The translations under genes and the position numbers were made by a program. From Serilophus lunatus (taxonomy: Eukaryota; Chordata; Aves; Passeriformes; Eurylaimidae), in contig VXBA01001340.1 in NCBI GenBank assembly GCA_013399895.1, forward strand, positions 1 through 64,000: DNA of 64,000 nucleotides. The letters are read 5' to 3'. The notes below the pieces were generated by a model. It was not told where the DNA came from. It did not search any database and saw nothing but the letters and a program-made list of their open reading frames with translations. The stretch's first letter is position 1. Each line of letters starts with the position of its first letter. Below, piece by piece: positions 1 through 12,418 of the stretch.

Positions 1-905
1 GACCTAACAACATTTTTAAACATTGCCTGGAGTACCTCCCCTTCTTTCCAAAGTCGGTACATCCTTTTCTTTTTCCTTAATTCATTCAGAAGCTCCTTAC
101 CCATCCAGCCCGGCCGTCTGCCCCTACGGCTCATCTTANCATCCAGCCCGGCCGTCTGCCCCTACGGCTCATCTTACGGCACATCAGGACAGCCTGTTCC
201 TGTGCCTTCAAGACCTCAGCCTTGAAACACATCTAGCCTTCCTGGAAGCCTTACTAAGCACAGTCTCCCAGGGTACTCAACTAGTTAATTCATTAAATAA
301 GGCAAAGTCCACCCTCTGGAAATCCAGCATGGAGGTTTTGTTAAATCCTCTCCTTGTTTCACTATTTATAGAAAACTCTATTATTTCATGGTCACTGAAT
401 CCCAGGCAGCCTCCAACCACTACCTTCCCAATGAACCCTTCTCTGTTAGTGAACAGAAAGTCAAGAATAGCCTTGCCCCTGGTAGGCTCACTAACGAGCT
501 GTGACAGGAAGCAATCTTCAATACATTCTAAGAACCTTCTGGACTGCCTCCTCTCTGCCGTATTGAGTTCCCAGCAAAGTCTCCTGTGAGAACAAGGGCT
601 GACGAACTTGAGAGATCCTCCATCTGCTTATAGAGTAATAGGTCAACATCTTCCTCCTGGTTGGGTGGCCTATAGCAGACTCCGAATACAATGTCCATTT
701 TGTTAGCTGCCCCTCTGACCTTAACCCACAAGCACTCAACCTGGTCATCCTTAATCTCGAGCTCCATGGCATCAAGACTTTCTCTAACATACAGGGCCAC
801 CACTCCGCCTTTTCTCCCTCACCTATCTCTCCTAAAGGGTTTGTACCCATTCAATGCAATATTCCAGTTACACGAGTTACACAAGTCATCCCACCTTTGG
901 GCTTT
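1..905 (-). mobile_element. CR1 LINE fragment, ORF2 endonuclease region
   Basis: Read on the minus strand this is the apurinic-type endonuclease part of a CR1 ORF2, which in an intact element nicks the target DNA before reverse transcription. From the 905 end downward I can read WDDLCNSCNWNIALNGY, then VECLWVKVRGAANK, VGVCYRPPNQ-like GVCYRPPNQEEDVD, LVLTGDF, FLECIEDCFLSQLVSEPT, LDFLFTNREGFIGK, GGCLGFSDHEIIEFSI and KELLNELRKKKRMYRLWKEG near base 1. The order matches the CR1 family. The copy is dead: residues after LVLTGDF are deleted, the frame shifts near 820, a stop falls at about 275, and a duplication with an N sits at 102-176. The 5' end is missing beyond about 905 and the reverse transcriptase half would lie left of the window. 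The long plus-strand open frame across 23-589 is only the antisense shadow. Confidence 0.95.
102..176. repeat. 37-bp direct duplication flanking a single N
   Basis: Bases 102-138 and 140-176 are identical over 37 bases (both run from catccagcccggcc to ctcatctta) and are separated by one N at 139. A perfect duplication around a lone N is what an assembler leaves when two contig ends overlap but are not merged, so it is probably an assembly artefact inside the CR1 fragment and not a real tandem repeat. Confidence 0.85.
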
Positions 906-3900
906 TCCTGTGAAGTACTAGGGACTGAGAAATCTTATCTTTGTGGCACTAAGTGGGTCACTAGCTGAGTAAATGTTGACCCCTGTGATGGCTCCAGTTT
1001 CCTGCTAATGCCATAAAAACTGGAAGGTTTGATTGTATGCTTTCCAAAAGGAGGAAACAGTTATGCATTTGCAGACAGATGAGAGATAATTTACAAGTTT
1101 TTCAAAAGACAGGAGAGGGGAGTGGTGGGAGGAGGAAAGAGAGAGAATTCACTCTTTGAATGTTCATGCATTTGTGTAATTATTCAATTAGAGTAGACAG
1201 GAAAGGAACTCCAGCTCCAACTTTGACCTAGTATGAAACCTAGAATTTCGGCAACAACATTTTTTCTACCCTGATCAATAACACACACACCACTCCCCTT
1301 TACTTTAGCTTGTAATTATCTGAGAAGTTTATTCCCAATACTAACTTTGAGGTAAGATCACTAAAAGAAAATAGTGCCTTGTGAGAACGTAAGGAAGAAC
1401 AGATTACCAAAGGGTGGCTGAGTAATTACCTCGATTTATAAAACACATCTCTAAGCACAAACCATGACACAGCTGCCTAATGACACAGAGGAGAGACCAT
1501 TACAGTGCTTTTCTTTTAAATATCTACATCCAAAGCTTTATAATTTGTCCATATGCATTGGCAAACAGATTACTACCAAGAGCAAAATAGTGCCTTCTTA
1601 AATATGGATCCGGCTGTGTCACTAAATTGGCCATTAATTAAGCCTGAAGACATACGGACAACAGAAAGAGCTCTTAAGTAAGATGGTTTAAGAAGAGACT
1701 CTGATTTGAAGTGTAAGGGTTTGCATCTCAACCATCACAGACATTGTCTCAGCTGCAAAGTTACCATAAGAGGCAATGTACACTTTCCTTCAAAAGCAAA
1801 AACAATTGCAGAAAGTATCCATTACAAGCCTGTAGCTGTATTCTCTTATTTATAAAGCACATGTGCTAATCAAATGCCAAAGTTCATGGCCTTCATGTAC
1901 TGGAAGGGAGTCAGTTCCCATCTAATAACGAGTTTGCCTTGCTCCACTTTTTTAATGGTATAAGGTTGAGTCCTAGCAGCAAAATTAATTCATTCATGGC
2001 ATTCATCACTTCTTGCACTGGGATGACTTGAAAATAGCCCCAAAGTTAAGTTTCTTATTGCCAACAAGTCTTCCTGAATACAGTCACCCAGACAAACAGC
2101 TGTATGCATTTTTTTTAATGTATGGTATAGTTAGTATCATAGGATGAAAATAACTTGCTTTGAAAAATGCTTGAGACAAAGGTTACCATTACTTAGATAA
2201 AGGTTTACAGTAAAAATTACAGTAAGATTTCTAACATCCATAAAGCCAAGATGCTTTTTGATAATTGAAAAAAAAAAGCACATGCATACCTCTGTCTCAT
2301 GTATGAGAGTTCCCTTGTAAAATTAGACCTTATCTTCAGAGTTCAGCAGTAAGAGTGCTTCAATCTGTATGAGTTGCATATATTGAAACAAAGTCTGAAC
2401 CTCGTTTTCAGAATCCACCAAAGAATTAATATGACTTAATATGAAAAAACATCTGACACCAAAAAAAAGCAAGATCTATATTCCAAAGTTTTGTGGTCTT
2501 TGCACCTATTGGTATATTGGAGATAATTCCAATCCTAGATACCTTTGGATGGACAAAATAAAATTTCATGAAACATCTATCACCACAAAAGTGTATCTAT
2601 CAATAAATTATATATTAAGAAATAGAAATTACAAATGCACACATTCATGCATATATTTACAAACACTCAGAAAGATAAGTAATTAAAATCAGCAATTGTT
2701 CAGCTGAACGCAAGAAACATACAAAAATAAAAATATGTGAAAACAAATATATTGTGATCTGATTGTATTACTGAAGGCCAGTAATTTCTTTGATAATAAT
2801 GAAAAATTATTTTAAACACAAAAGTACAAACTTGCCTCCTAGATCCTTAGTGCAAACTACTTAACACTAGACCTAAAAATTACTGGTGAAAAGCAAATTA
2901 ACTTCAAACAACCCAGATGTTTCTCACAGGCTCTAAATTAGTAAAGAAGCATTAAAAAATCAATATTTAAAGAAAAATTAGTCATCCTAACACCATTTAT
3001 AGCAACTGTTGTAACATAAAGAAATCATAAATAATAACCTATTGATATTCAGAAATCTGGTACTTAAATGTTTAAATGGCTGGATTGACAGTTCAGCATG
3101 CTGAAATCACAGTTCACATATAAGGGTAATGGTGAAACAGAGGCAAAATCTGAAGCCACAGGTTGCACTGAACAGGATATCACATGAAATTTTGTCATAG
3201 AACAAATAATTCCTGAATTATTATGATAATTTATTTGATTTGTTATTATATAATTTCTGAACTATAGCATTTACAAATTAATGGTGGATTTCTCAACATT
3301 TGAGTAAGTCATAAGAACAGCATGTTGTTTCAAATTAAAGCAATATATTAACTTTCCTATAAAAACTGTCCTTGGTGTTTGACCTAAAGGTGGTGCAGCA
3401 CTGTCCAAAAACACTGCCTGAAAAACAATGTTAGGAAATGGGCACAGGGACTGCAAAAAATAAACCAAGTCATTTCATCATTCTAGATCAAATTCAATCC
3501 TTGTGAGAGAGCTAGCACAAGACTTTTGTACTTCTTATGTCTCATTTAAGTCCCAGTTTAGGAATAAGAGTGCATAAATTCATGCTGTCACAAATATTTC
3601 TTTGCCTCTATAAACTATGATGTGTCCTCTCTCCGAGCATGGGAACTTCTGTCTTTCCTGCAGCATGCCAATTCTGATGAAAGAACAGTAAATAATGAAT
3701 TCTCTTCAATCTGAAGTACTATAGTTATGTGTCTGATTTTCCACGAGTATGTGTACAAGTTTCATCCACTCTTGGAATAATTTATCACTACTGTATTGTT
3801 CTTCATCAGGGGCTATTAATGGAATAGCGAACAACTCTCAAATTATTTTTTTCATTCTAACCTTCTATTCTCCTGCTGCAACATGATAAAACTATTATAC

Positions 3901-4499
3901 AATGAAAGTTTCCACTTTAGAATTCAGGCAAGAGTTTACTCATGTTGCAAATATAGTTCTTTCTCCACTACTTTCCTATCGAGATGCAGAATTTAGGGAC
4001 ATGCCAAAAAATTTTCCAGTTGGAAGCACTTCATCCAAATGCCTTCCAGAAGGTATGTTCCCCAAAATTTCAACATGGAATGTTGCAGCTTTGATGATTT
4101 AGAAAAATATAGCACAATGAAATGAAAATAGTGCCATTTTTCTCTGGTTCAGCTCTAGAGCATTCAAATGAGACCTCAACGTCTTGTTTCAAATCACTCC
4201 AAAATCTCATTAAGCTGCACTTGCCAAAACTGTTATCCATTGAGTGAATTAGGTTGAACTGCTTTTGGACAAGGCATATCTTGCTATGGCACAGCATCTC
4301 CTGCAACATGGCACACAGAGCCGTGTGCACCAGTGATGTACTCAGGCATAGGCAGAAGAGGCAGCTGGTGAAATTAAATGATTTGGGATCTGGATGGAAG
4401 CAGCAAAACAACTGCTGTAAATGTTGGCCAAGGCAATGCTGCCAGACAGCCATAGCAGTGCAGTGTGTATGTTTGTTTTCAAAACCCACCCTGTCACAT
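906..4499. other. AT-rich non-coding stretch, no gene recognised
   Basis: I see no recognisable exon, RNA gene or repeat family here. It holds a purine-rich run at about 1104-1148, a short CA run at about 1281-1292 and A-rich or T-rich runs such as 2110-2120 and 2267-2278. Open frames (for example 3902-4102 plus and 3271-3468 minus) are short and resemble nothing I know. Before the CR1 tail, a minus-strand open frame covering 4070-4552 runs into the antisense of that repeat. Confidence 0.6.
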
Positions 4500-4579
4500 G
4501 CCTGCCTTGGCAGGGGGTTTGGACTAGATGATCTCCAGAGGTTCCTTTCCACCTTAATAATTCTGTTATTCTGTGATTC
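4500..4579 (+). mobile_element. CR1 LINE 3' terminal fragment
   Basis: The stretch contains the hallmark of CR1 3' ends, ttggactagatgatctccag followed by aggttcctttccacc and then the terminal 8-base repeats built on attctgtg (here ttctgttattctgtgattc). CR1 elements end in this short repeat instead of poly-A. Only the last 80 bases or so are recognisable, so it is a severely 5'-truncated insertion in plus orientation. The left limit is approximate. Confidence 0.92.
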
Positions 4580-7500
4580 CTAGCAAGAAATCAAAGTGTC
4601 TTATCCTAGATGCAGAAAACCAAAGCATACCTAAACACCTGATTGCATCGTGGAAACTGTCTTCCTTCTGGAAGTCTGGCTTGAAGACAAGAGTGTTTTG
4701 TTCTCTGATAAGCTCCATTACAACAGGGAACAGGGAACATTCTTCTGTCTTTACAGTGATAGATGATGTTTACATTACAAAAATCAGAATGCATTTTGAC
4801 ATTTCCAAGACAAAATTTGCAGTCCAGACACCTACACATACAGACAAGCTCAAAAATTCATTTTTTTTATCTCACAGTAGCATTCAAATTTACTTTTTAA
4901 TATTTATAATAGGTTACTCATTCTTAACTCATTAGCTCTAGTAAAGTAACATTCATTATTAAAATAGCAACACTGAGCAAAGCAGCAGAAATTATATGTG
5001 TAAATACCAAGAAAAACTAAAACTTACCCATAAGACTGTAACATTAGGTATTGTAAGAGACAAAACCTCCACAACATCTGCAATTAAACTTGACACATCA
5101 TATTGTGCTAGAAGCAGACTTAGCAAAGCTTGATTACATGCCATGTTGCATGACACCCTCCAACTCCATTTTTCCAGCCTGCTTCCAAACTGCTTATGGT
5201 TGTTACTGATTTCTCAGTGCCTATAGAAGATATTTTACTCAAAAAATGCACAGACTAATCTGCAGGCATCTGCAATAGTACTGGTTTTGTACTGCATCTC
5301 ATACAACCAATTTCTTTGAAGCTGAAATACATCTTGGGATTCCTGAACACTGGCAGTTGCCTTGGAAAGTTATAAATTTTTTAAAAAAACAACTAAACCT
5401 AACAAACAAACAAAAAACCCCAAAACAACCAAAAAAGAGATAGGTTTTGGTTAAATCTTCCTGATTAGGAGTATAAAAGTCACTGAGAAAAGCATTTCCA
5501 TTAAACAGTAAGGAATCTGTATCTGTCTTTTTCTTTAGAATGACAGCTGCTAGACATAAGAAATTACACTGAAAGTGTTTCCATTCCATAGTATCTCTGT
5601 TGAAATACCTGAGATACTGAACAACTAATACAGAAAAAAGAAAACGCATTTATTTTATGGTCTGAGAGAAGATGAAAGATGGCTCTATAGAATGCTTAGC
5701 AAGAGTTGCAGCAAAGATTCTAGATTTATATGAAGAAATTTTTTGTAAACAATAAATAAATTGTTTATATGAATAAAATGTTTACCCTTCACTCAGAATG
5801 CTGCTAAGTATAGGGAATCTCCAAACATTAAAGAAATTATCTTAATTGCTTGAACTACATGGCTGTTGATGCATTGCCCAACTGTACAAAACTGTATTTC
5901 ATTTGACAAGATTTACAGCAAAATAAAACCATTTCAGAATACATTCCCTTTAAATTTCCTCGTTGTTACATGGATGAAATAAATTCTCTTATTCCCAGAA
6001 TACAGTTCTCCCAGGTTTTAGACAGATGACCTACTAAAGGGCAATTAACAGTATATACTGGGGCACTGCTGCGCATCACACATAGGGAACATAGCTCTGA
6101 GGATTTGCCTAAGCTCACCACTGCAAATAACTGTTTGTGACATCTGTCCTTAGCATCTCAGAAGATGTGTAGGAAGAAAATTGCTGTCGTCTGGACTAAA
6201 ATGCACTATTGGTAATGAAACGTTATTGCTCCTATATACACAAAGAGTTAGAAAAAAGGTTATCAAGAGAAACAAAGGGGTAAAGAATGAAAACAGAGAC
6301 TTCAACATCAAAAAACAGAGATGGAGTGAAAAGATAGGTCTAGAAAAAAAATTTTTTTTATATATAATGCTTAACCCACTTAGTATTCTGCACTTTATTT
6401 TCTCAGCTCAGGTTTTTCTCGGTGCATTTTTAAGCTACCTCCATATGAGCAGTCAAGACATCTTTTGGACAGAAATCCCTGAATCAGTGACACTGCTAAA
6501 ATTCTTACTTGGTTCAAGAAATTTAAGATCCTGACTTACATCATCAATGTCCCATACCAACCTGGAAGCACTTTTACTGCTGTCCAACACAAGCAAAACC
6601 AAGGTGCCAGAAGTCCATGTAGGGGCAGATAGCCTGGTGCTCAGTCGGGTGCATTCCCCCAGCCTGGCAGAATGGTGCAGGCCCAGAAGAAAAGCAAGGC
6701 AGTGCCCAGCCTTGTCCTTTTTCTCTTGGACATCCCCAAAGCTCTCAGACATTACTGCCTATCTGTTCCCCCTTCTGCAGCTTCTGACTCAACTGCTCTT
6801 GGCCACTCACCAAGAAGATGACTCTCTACTAGCTCCTGCTGTCAAGAAACCTTTACATAGGGAACAAGGCCTAGCTACTTTTAGGTTGAAAACCTGGCAC
6901 TAGATGAGCCAGTGACAAAATTCCCATTAAGTTCAAATGGACTGAAATCCTGACCATTGAAGTAATGCTATGGTTCTCATGCTGTCCAAATATTCTTTTT
7001 ATTTTAGCAGAAACATGTTCTTCTGTGTACGTTTTTCAGTTCCTAAGAATGTCTCGGTTTCGTCATGAACACGCACTTTCTCTCTGGCTTGGCACTGAGG
7101 GAAGGATTCCTTTTGCTTGCAATTTCCAGGTTTTCCACTCCTAAGAGGTCTCTGCAGAGACAGCACATAAGACTCATTAGGATGACAAAGTGTCTCTTGT
7201 ACTTCCATCTGTAGACAAATGTTTTATTATACACTTTCACGGGACCTATGGGAAGACAAGAGGACGTTTCTGCAGCAGTATTTTTTCAGAAACTCAAGTC
7301 TTCCATGTCTCTCTCCCATGTATTTTGCTTATGACACAGCAGTAAAACATTCTGCTTTTATGAGTTAAATAGGAACAAAAATACATAATATTGACTGAAC
7401 ACCTGAACGCTGCTAGTAATAACTCTTGATTAAAAAGAAACATGCTTTTACAGAAAGAAATCCAAATCAGCCCTCAAATTGCAGATAAGTAATACCAAGA

Positions 7501-10500
7501 CATAGAGTAAAAAGCAGACCAAAGCTTTAAATACAGCCAGATGTGGTTTTTTGCTACTGCTACCACTAGCATTCAGATAAAAATCATGGATATATCATGT
7601 CTCTGCCAGCATATGTCAAGCCCACCTGACAGCAGCACCAGAGAGTTACATCGTTTCTGCTTATTATCATGTTTAGTCAGACTACAGAAAAACATTCTCT
7701 ATTATGACACTAATTAAATTATTCAATGCCTCGATACTGCTGAAATGCCCAGAAGGATCAATTTGATGTTTCTTTTTAATAAAAGATTCTTAGAGCCAAC
7801 CTGAAAACAATGAATTTATGACAGCAACAGCTGGTAGGAAAGTGTTCTCCAGTTGAATGAGGAGAATCAAGTTGGAACGCTATCATGTAACGTTGCTTAA
7901 TCTCAATGTCATAAAAGACCATTTTAGTCATCAATAGTAATCCTTAAAACCCAGAAAGAATGCATCGTTGTTTCTGGTTGTTTGAACTGACTCAGGCAAT
8001 TTAACTTTTACCCAGCTTCTCAAATGACTTTATCCATCTAATTTTAATCTCATAATAGTAGTGAAAAGGAAGAGAAAATTAAGATAAAAATATAACATTT
8101 GAACATAAAATATAGTTTTGTGTTCAAAAACTTCCTGGCGAGATTTCAACCTGACTTTGCTCATGTCCAACTTTTATTCCTAATAAGCAGCAGTGCAGCC
8201 CTGTCAGCAGTTTAAAAACCGTGCTAATTATGGACAAAGGAACTCTCAACTCTTTTTAGAAAAGAGCTGCTTCTGATTTAACATAGTTATCTCCCCCTTC
8301 CACATCCCCTTCCTTCTCCCTGATGTAAAAAGTCCTCAAGAAACAAATTGCAGTACGAACCCGACTGGAATGAAGGCTTTCTTCGGAACCCAAACCAAAC
8401 AGAAATGAATGGATTTGGGTGCTTTTATCTGCTTTCAGCCAATCAGAAGCAACTCTGTTTTTACTTAAGGAATTAAGAGCTGTTTATTCCAAAAGAAGCC
8501 TTTAGGGTGAAATTCACTTTAGCATTCAGTGTAAGATGTAGTCTCCATTTAGGTCCTACTTAAACCCTCAAAACATGGAATAAGAGGCACAGAAACCATT
8601 CAGTTAGCCATCTTGTGCTTAGACACGAAAAAAACTAGTGAAGCAAGTGAGAGAATCACCTGTTGTCTTTCAAAGGCTGGAATAAATCCAGTTTTCATGC
8701 TCTTGCATTGCAGGATCACCTGTGCCACTAACTTCTAGGGATTTAGCCAAGGCTCTGCTCCTTTCTCCATATTTTAAACTCGAAATTTTTTTCTTACTTA
8801 TTTCAACTGAATTCAATGTCTAATCAAATATAACCTATAATACTGCTTTTCAACTGTGGTCACACTGCAAAGCAAATCACAGATATCCTACAGTCACCTA
8901 TTCCAGAGGCATCCAATCCCAGCACACATTTTCCTTTGGAAATGTCCATGCTTCATTGCATCAAAATTAGTATTCGAATGGTGGAATGCCTATTGGCTTA
9001 CATTAATGTTGTGTGATGCTTCTTGGTTATGGCCTATCTTTCTTTATTGTATTCCTAATGTTAACTTTTCATTCTCTGGTTATGGAATTTTACTTTAGCG
9101 CTCACACCAACACTTACATACCCACCACTTCCTTGCTTGTCCTTTCCTGACTTTTCAAAAAAAGTGTGACTACAGTTATCTCGATTGCAATAGCCCTCAT
9201 ACTGAAGAATATGAATTGGGGGTAAAGAAAAATTGATATTTAAAATTGTAATGTCCCAAAATTATTTGGGAATTTAAAGCACTATAAATGGGCCCACAAG
9301 AGACTTTAGAATTTCTTATTTTGCTAGCAGAGAAGGCCTCTGTATGGATCACCTGCACATACTTCAACCACTGTGTAATAGCATATTGGAGGCAGACCAC
9401 TCCTCATCTGTGACAGTTAAACACTATCACATGAAATGTTCCAAGTATAAAGTCCTCTGAACAACATATATTCTAATTAATACACACATTCAGTATCACT
9501 GTTCCTGTTTAAAAAGAAGGGGTTTTAAGCATACTGAATTTGTTGTCACAAATCCACTGTGAGACAAATCTCAGCAGTAAGACCTGGCTCTACCAAAGGA
9601 CAGCTTCTCACTGATTTTATCCATGGAGTATTATTTGCCATTCCACAGAGTGGAGAAACAAACATGGAAGATTTAAGCCTGTTAAAAAACATGCTCTGAA
9701 GTAATTCGGTAATTCAGTTTCCCATCCGTTTTATGACCACCGTACTAGACTAACTCTCTTTCCCAATAGACCATCTATGACAACAAATTCTTGTCCACTG
9801 ATAACAATGAGCCAGAAAAAATATGCAAATAGCCAATTGAATAATTATAGGATTTATTTTGTATACTTGAAATGTTAAGCAAAACAGAAAAGACAATCAC
9901 AACTTTTCCCACTTTCAACTACTGTCCCTAAAACCAAAATAAATACACTCTAAAACCTATCAAAAACAAAGTAAGAATTTGTGAAGGGCCAAGAAAAACA
10001 AAAATCTTCATATAAAAATTGAGTTTACATTGAGATACTGGAAAGCCACATAATCTACTTTTTCATGAACCTATCCTACAAGTCTTTGTACACTCACTCA
10101 CATATATTGTCCCAGTGACTCTCAAAAGCATTCATGATATAGCTTTCATTACCTCTTTTCCAAGAACAGGAATTTCTTCTACCTCATAGTGCAAGCAGCC
10201 TAAAACTCACGTGTGGATCCATCAAACACAAATGAGCTCTTCACTTGCATTAACTTAAGCTTACGCATAAGTATCTGCAGGATCAGGACTCTCTTAGATC
10301 CTTTTTTTCTTTAGTAAGATGTTAGTATTTTATTATTATTTTATTTATTTTTCAGTATTAATTCTGATTTTAGGTCCTTCCTGTGGTGTTACGGGGCTTT
10401 CTGATTGCTGAAGTAGTAGCATCCTTGTTCAGAATACCTAGTATTTTCCCTTAATGTCATAGTAATAATCTCCTCTTTGCGCTTCTAATTTTTCAGGAGG

Positions 10501-10640
10501 AATCGTGACCATTTTAGTTTGTTAATGCACTCTCAGTAATACAGTTACAGATGCTCTATGCCCACTTCTTTTCCTTTTACAGAGAATATTGACTCAGCCT
10601 ATCATTGAGCTACTCCAAGAGTAACATAGAATTATATTTG

Positions 10641-10674
10641 CAATATATACAATATATATGCAATATTTATACAA
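10641..10674. repeat. Imperfect AT-rich repeat
   Basis: Interrupted copies of caatatata units (caatatataca, aatatatatgcaatatttataca) form a short AT-rich low-complexity run. Nothing suggests a function. Confidence 0.7.
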
Positions 10675-10735
10675 TGGAGCCAAATTGGAGTAATTCTATT
10701 ATACATCTAATACTTCAATATTTACATCACGTTCA

Positions 10736-11098
10736 TCACTGTGGTGCAGAAGCAAATAGAGGAAAAACAGAAAGCATTTGAAAGCACTGAAATCTTTTTG
10801 TTTGTTTGTTTTTAAGATAATTCAGCAGCTTTAGATGATACAGGGTAGCACGGCTCTTTCTACTGGTTAACATATTTGGCAAAGCAATGCAACTTGCACG
10901 TGCAAGTTGCATGCATAACTTGATGTTGTCACACTTTGTCCATAACTTGACTATATCACTCAGAAACCTCCAGAACTCATTTATCTCCGTGTCGTGCTTC
11001 GATCCATCTTGAAGTGGAAAACTATTAGATAGATGTTTCAGAGGCGTTTTGTCATCTAATTCCCATAAAAATACTGGAAGTTTGCAATTTATTGCCAT
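10736..11098 (-). other. Unassigned 120-codon open frame
   Basis: This minus-strand frame is open for 120 codons from an ATG at 11098 to a stop at 10736. The predicted product starts MAINCKLPVFLWEL, has a mixed composition with no membrane segment, and contains stretches such as EFWRFLSDIVKLW. I recognise no domain and see no convincing splice sites. The 26-bp palindrome at 10887-10912 lies inside it. In 64 kb read in six frames a run of this length can arise by chance, so I do not call it a gene. Confidence 0.15.
10887..10912. repeat. Perfect 26-bp palindrome with CACGTG core
   Basis: The half ATGCAACTTGCAC (10887-10899) is followed directly by its exact reverse complement (10900-10912), with no spacer. 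The centre is CACGTG, the canonical E-box bound by bHLH factors such as MYC/MAX or USF. A perfect 26-bp palindrome is expected about once in many megabases of random sequence, so it is unlikely to be chance in this window. It could be a dimeric protein-binding site or a cruciform-forming sequence. Function is inference only. Confidence 0.9.
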
Positions 11099-11147
11099 TT
11101 AAAATTGAATCTACAGGAATGCATTGAATACACATGAAATAAAGAAC

Positions 11148-11171
11148 ATATCCATCCGTAGGGATGGATAT
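11148..11171. repeat. Inverted repeat, 10-bp stem with 4-base loop
   Basis: The arm atatccatcc (11148-11157) and the arm ggatggatat (11162-11171) are exact reverse complements around the loop gtag. It sits about 240 bases right of the 26-bp palindrome. It is too short for a microRNA precursor, and no T-run follows that would suggest a Pol III terminator. Confidence 0.85.
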
Positions 11172-11850
11172 TTAGATGACTGCATTCAGGGACATGGATC
11201 CAGTTATGAAGTGTAAAGCACTCTCATATCCAAACCACCAACTCTACAAAGGTACTTAACCATCTAACTCCCACTGACATAAACAGGAGTGAGTAATTTT
11301 AAACATCTGTGTTTAATCCTAGTTTTGAAGTCACTTGTGTCTAGTTTTTAAAGGCATTTATTGCCTAAAATGCTAGCAAGTGTTTAAGAGTATTTTCAAA
11401 ACTCTATGAATTCCTGTTTGCATAGTAAGACACTGTTGTGGGTTAGATTCCTTTTGGTGAAATTTTCCCATTACTACCGTGAGATACTGACAAAACTGAG
11501 AAAGAGAAAAGGTGGGAATTGGATTTGGTCTTTGAAGAGCAAAAGAACTAAGGAGGAAGAGTTTTACTATACCAAGTAACTATTTGAACAAGTGATTGCA
11601 GCAATCAGAATTGAGACACTCAAACATAACCATCTATGTATTGTTACAGAATATGTTTAAGATATCGTTTGATATTCTGGAAGCCATTTTCTTATCTATA
11701 AATCAATTCTTCTTGGCAATCAAGCATTCTGTATGTGCCAAAGCAATTTAAAAAAAAAACCAACATGAAAAAATTAAAGGCAACATACAGCAGCCTTATG
11801 TCAAGACTGATTTTAAAAGATATCATTGTACTGTATTAATAGATAGGACA

Positions 11851-11886
11851 TTTATATGTATATATTTGTATATATGTATATGTATT
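11851..11886. repeat. TA/TG-rich microsatellite-like run
   Basis: The stretch is built from tatatgtata and tatatttgta units, an interrupted TA/TG dinucleotide repeat. It is a candidate length polymorphism and nothing more can be said from sequence. Confidence 0.75.
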
Positions 11887-12380
11887 GCAATCAGCACAGG
11901 AACTGTTTTTAAAACACAACTGATTTATCATCATTGCCTGTCTCATTGCCTGCCCCATTCTAGAGGTATGGAACTGGGCACAGAGAAAACTGTTCCAGTA
12001 AAACCAAAGAAGACACCATGAGCCAGAAATACTAAAGCCCTGCAGCTTATTTCATGAACTTTACTACAAGATCATCACTGTTTTCTGTACTTCATTTAAG
12101 ATGAGATGTTCAAACCACCTCAACAATTTGGGGCTTTAATTGGATTTGTACCCCCAATCACCCAGGAATTTTTTAATTCCCATGCATAATTTACATTAAG
12201 AATGTATTGCTCCTGCTTCTTAAATAATAAAAATGTTTCTAATAATAGAGTAATATTTGATGTCCTACTTCTAGGGCTAAAGCTTGCTGAAAGTACAACA
12301 AAAAGCGTTTATAACCAGCACTGTTACACAGGAGTGGAGCAATTGGTGTTTACAGTCACCTGCAAAAATTTAAGAAAATC

Positions 12381-12418
12381 TGTAAACATGGTTACAGTTA
12401 TATGTAACCATATTTACA
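12381..12418. repeat. Inverted repeat, 15-bp stem with 8-base loop
   Basis: The arms tgtaaacatggttac (12381-12395) and gtaaccatatttaca (12404-12418) pair at 14 of 15 positions around the loop agttatat. The single C/A mismatch on the plus strand becomes a G-U wobble in a minus-strand RNA, so that transcript would form an uninterrupted 15-bp stem. It is shorter than a typical microRNA hairpin, and extending the arms outward does not lengthen the stem. Confidence 0.85.

Noticed and set aside
23..589. 188-codon plus-strand open frame at the left edge
   Set aside because: It is the antisense of the CR1 endonuclease region, which reads clearly on the minus strand, and it crosses the artefactual duplication.
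4070..4552. 160-codon minus-strand open frame
   Set aside because: Its first part is antisense to the CR1 3' tail at 4500-4579 and the rest is cysteine-rich sequence without a recognisable family or splice context.
6547..6903. 118-codon plus-strand open frame in a GC-richer patch
   Set aside because: No recognisable domain, and an antisense frame is also open for 99 codons, which points to composition and not coding.
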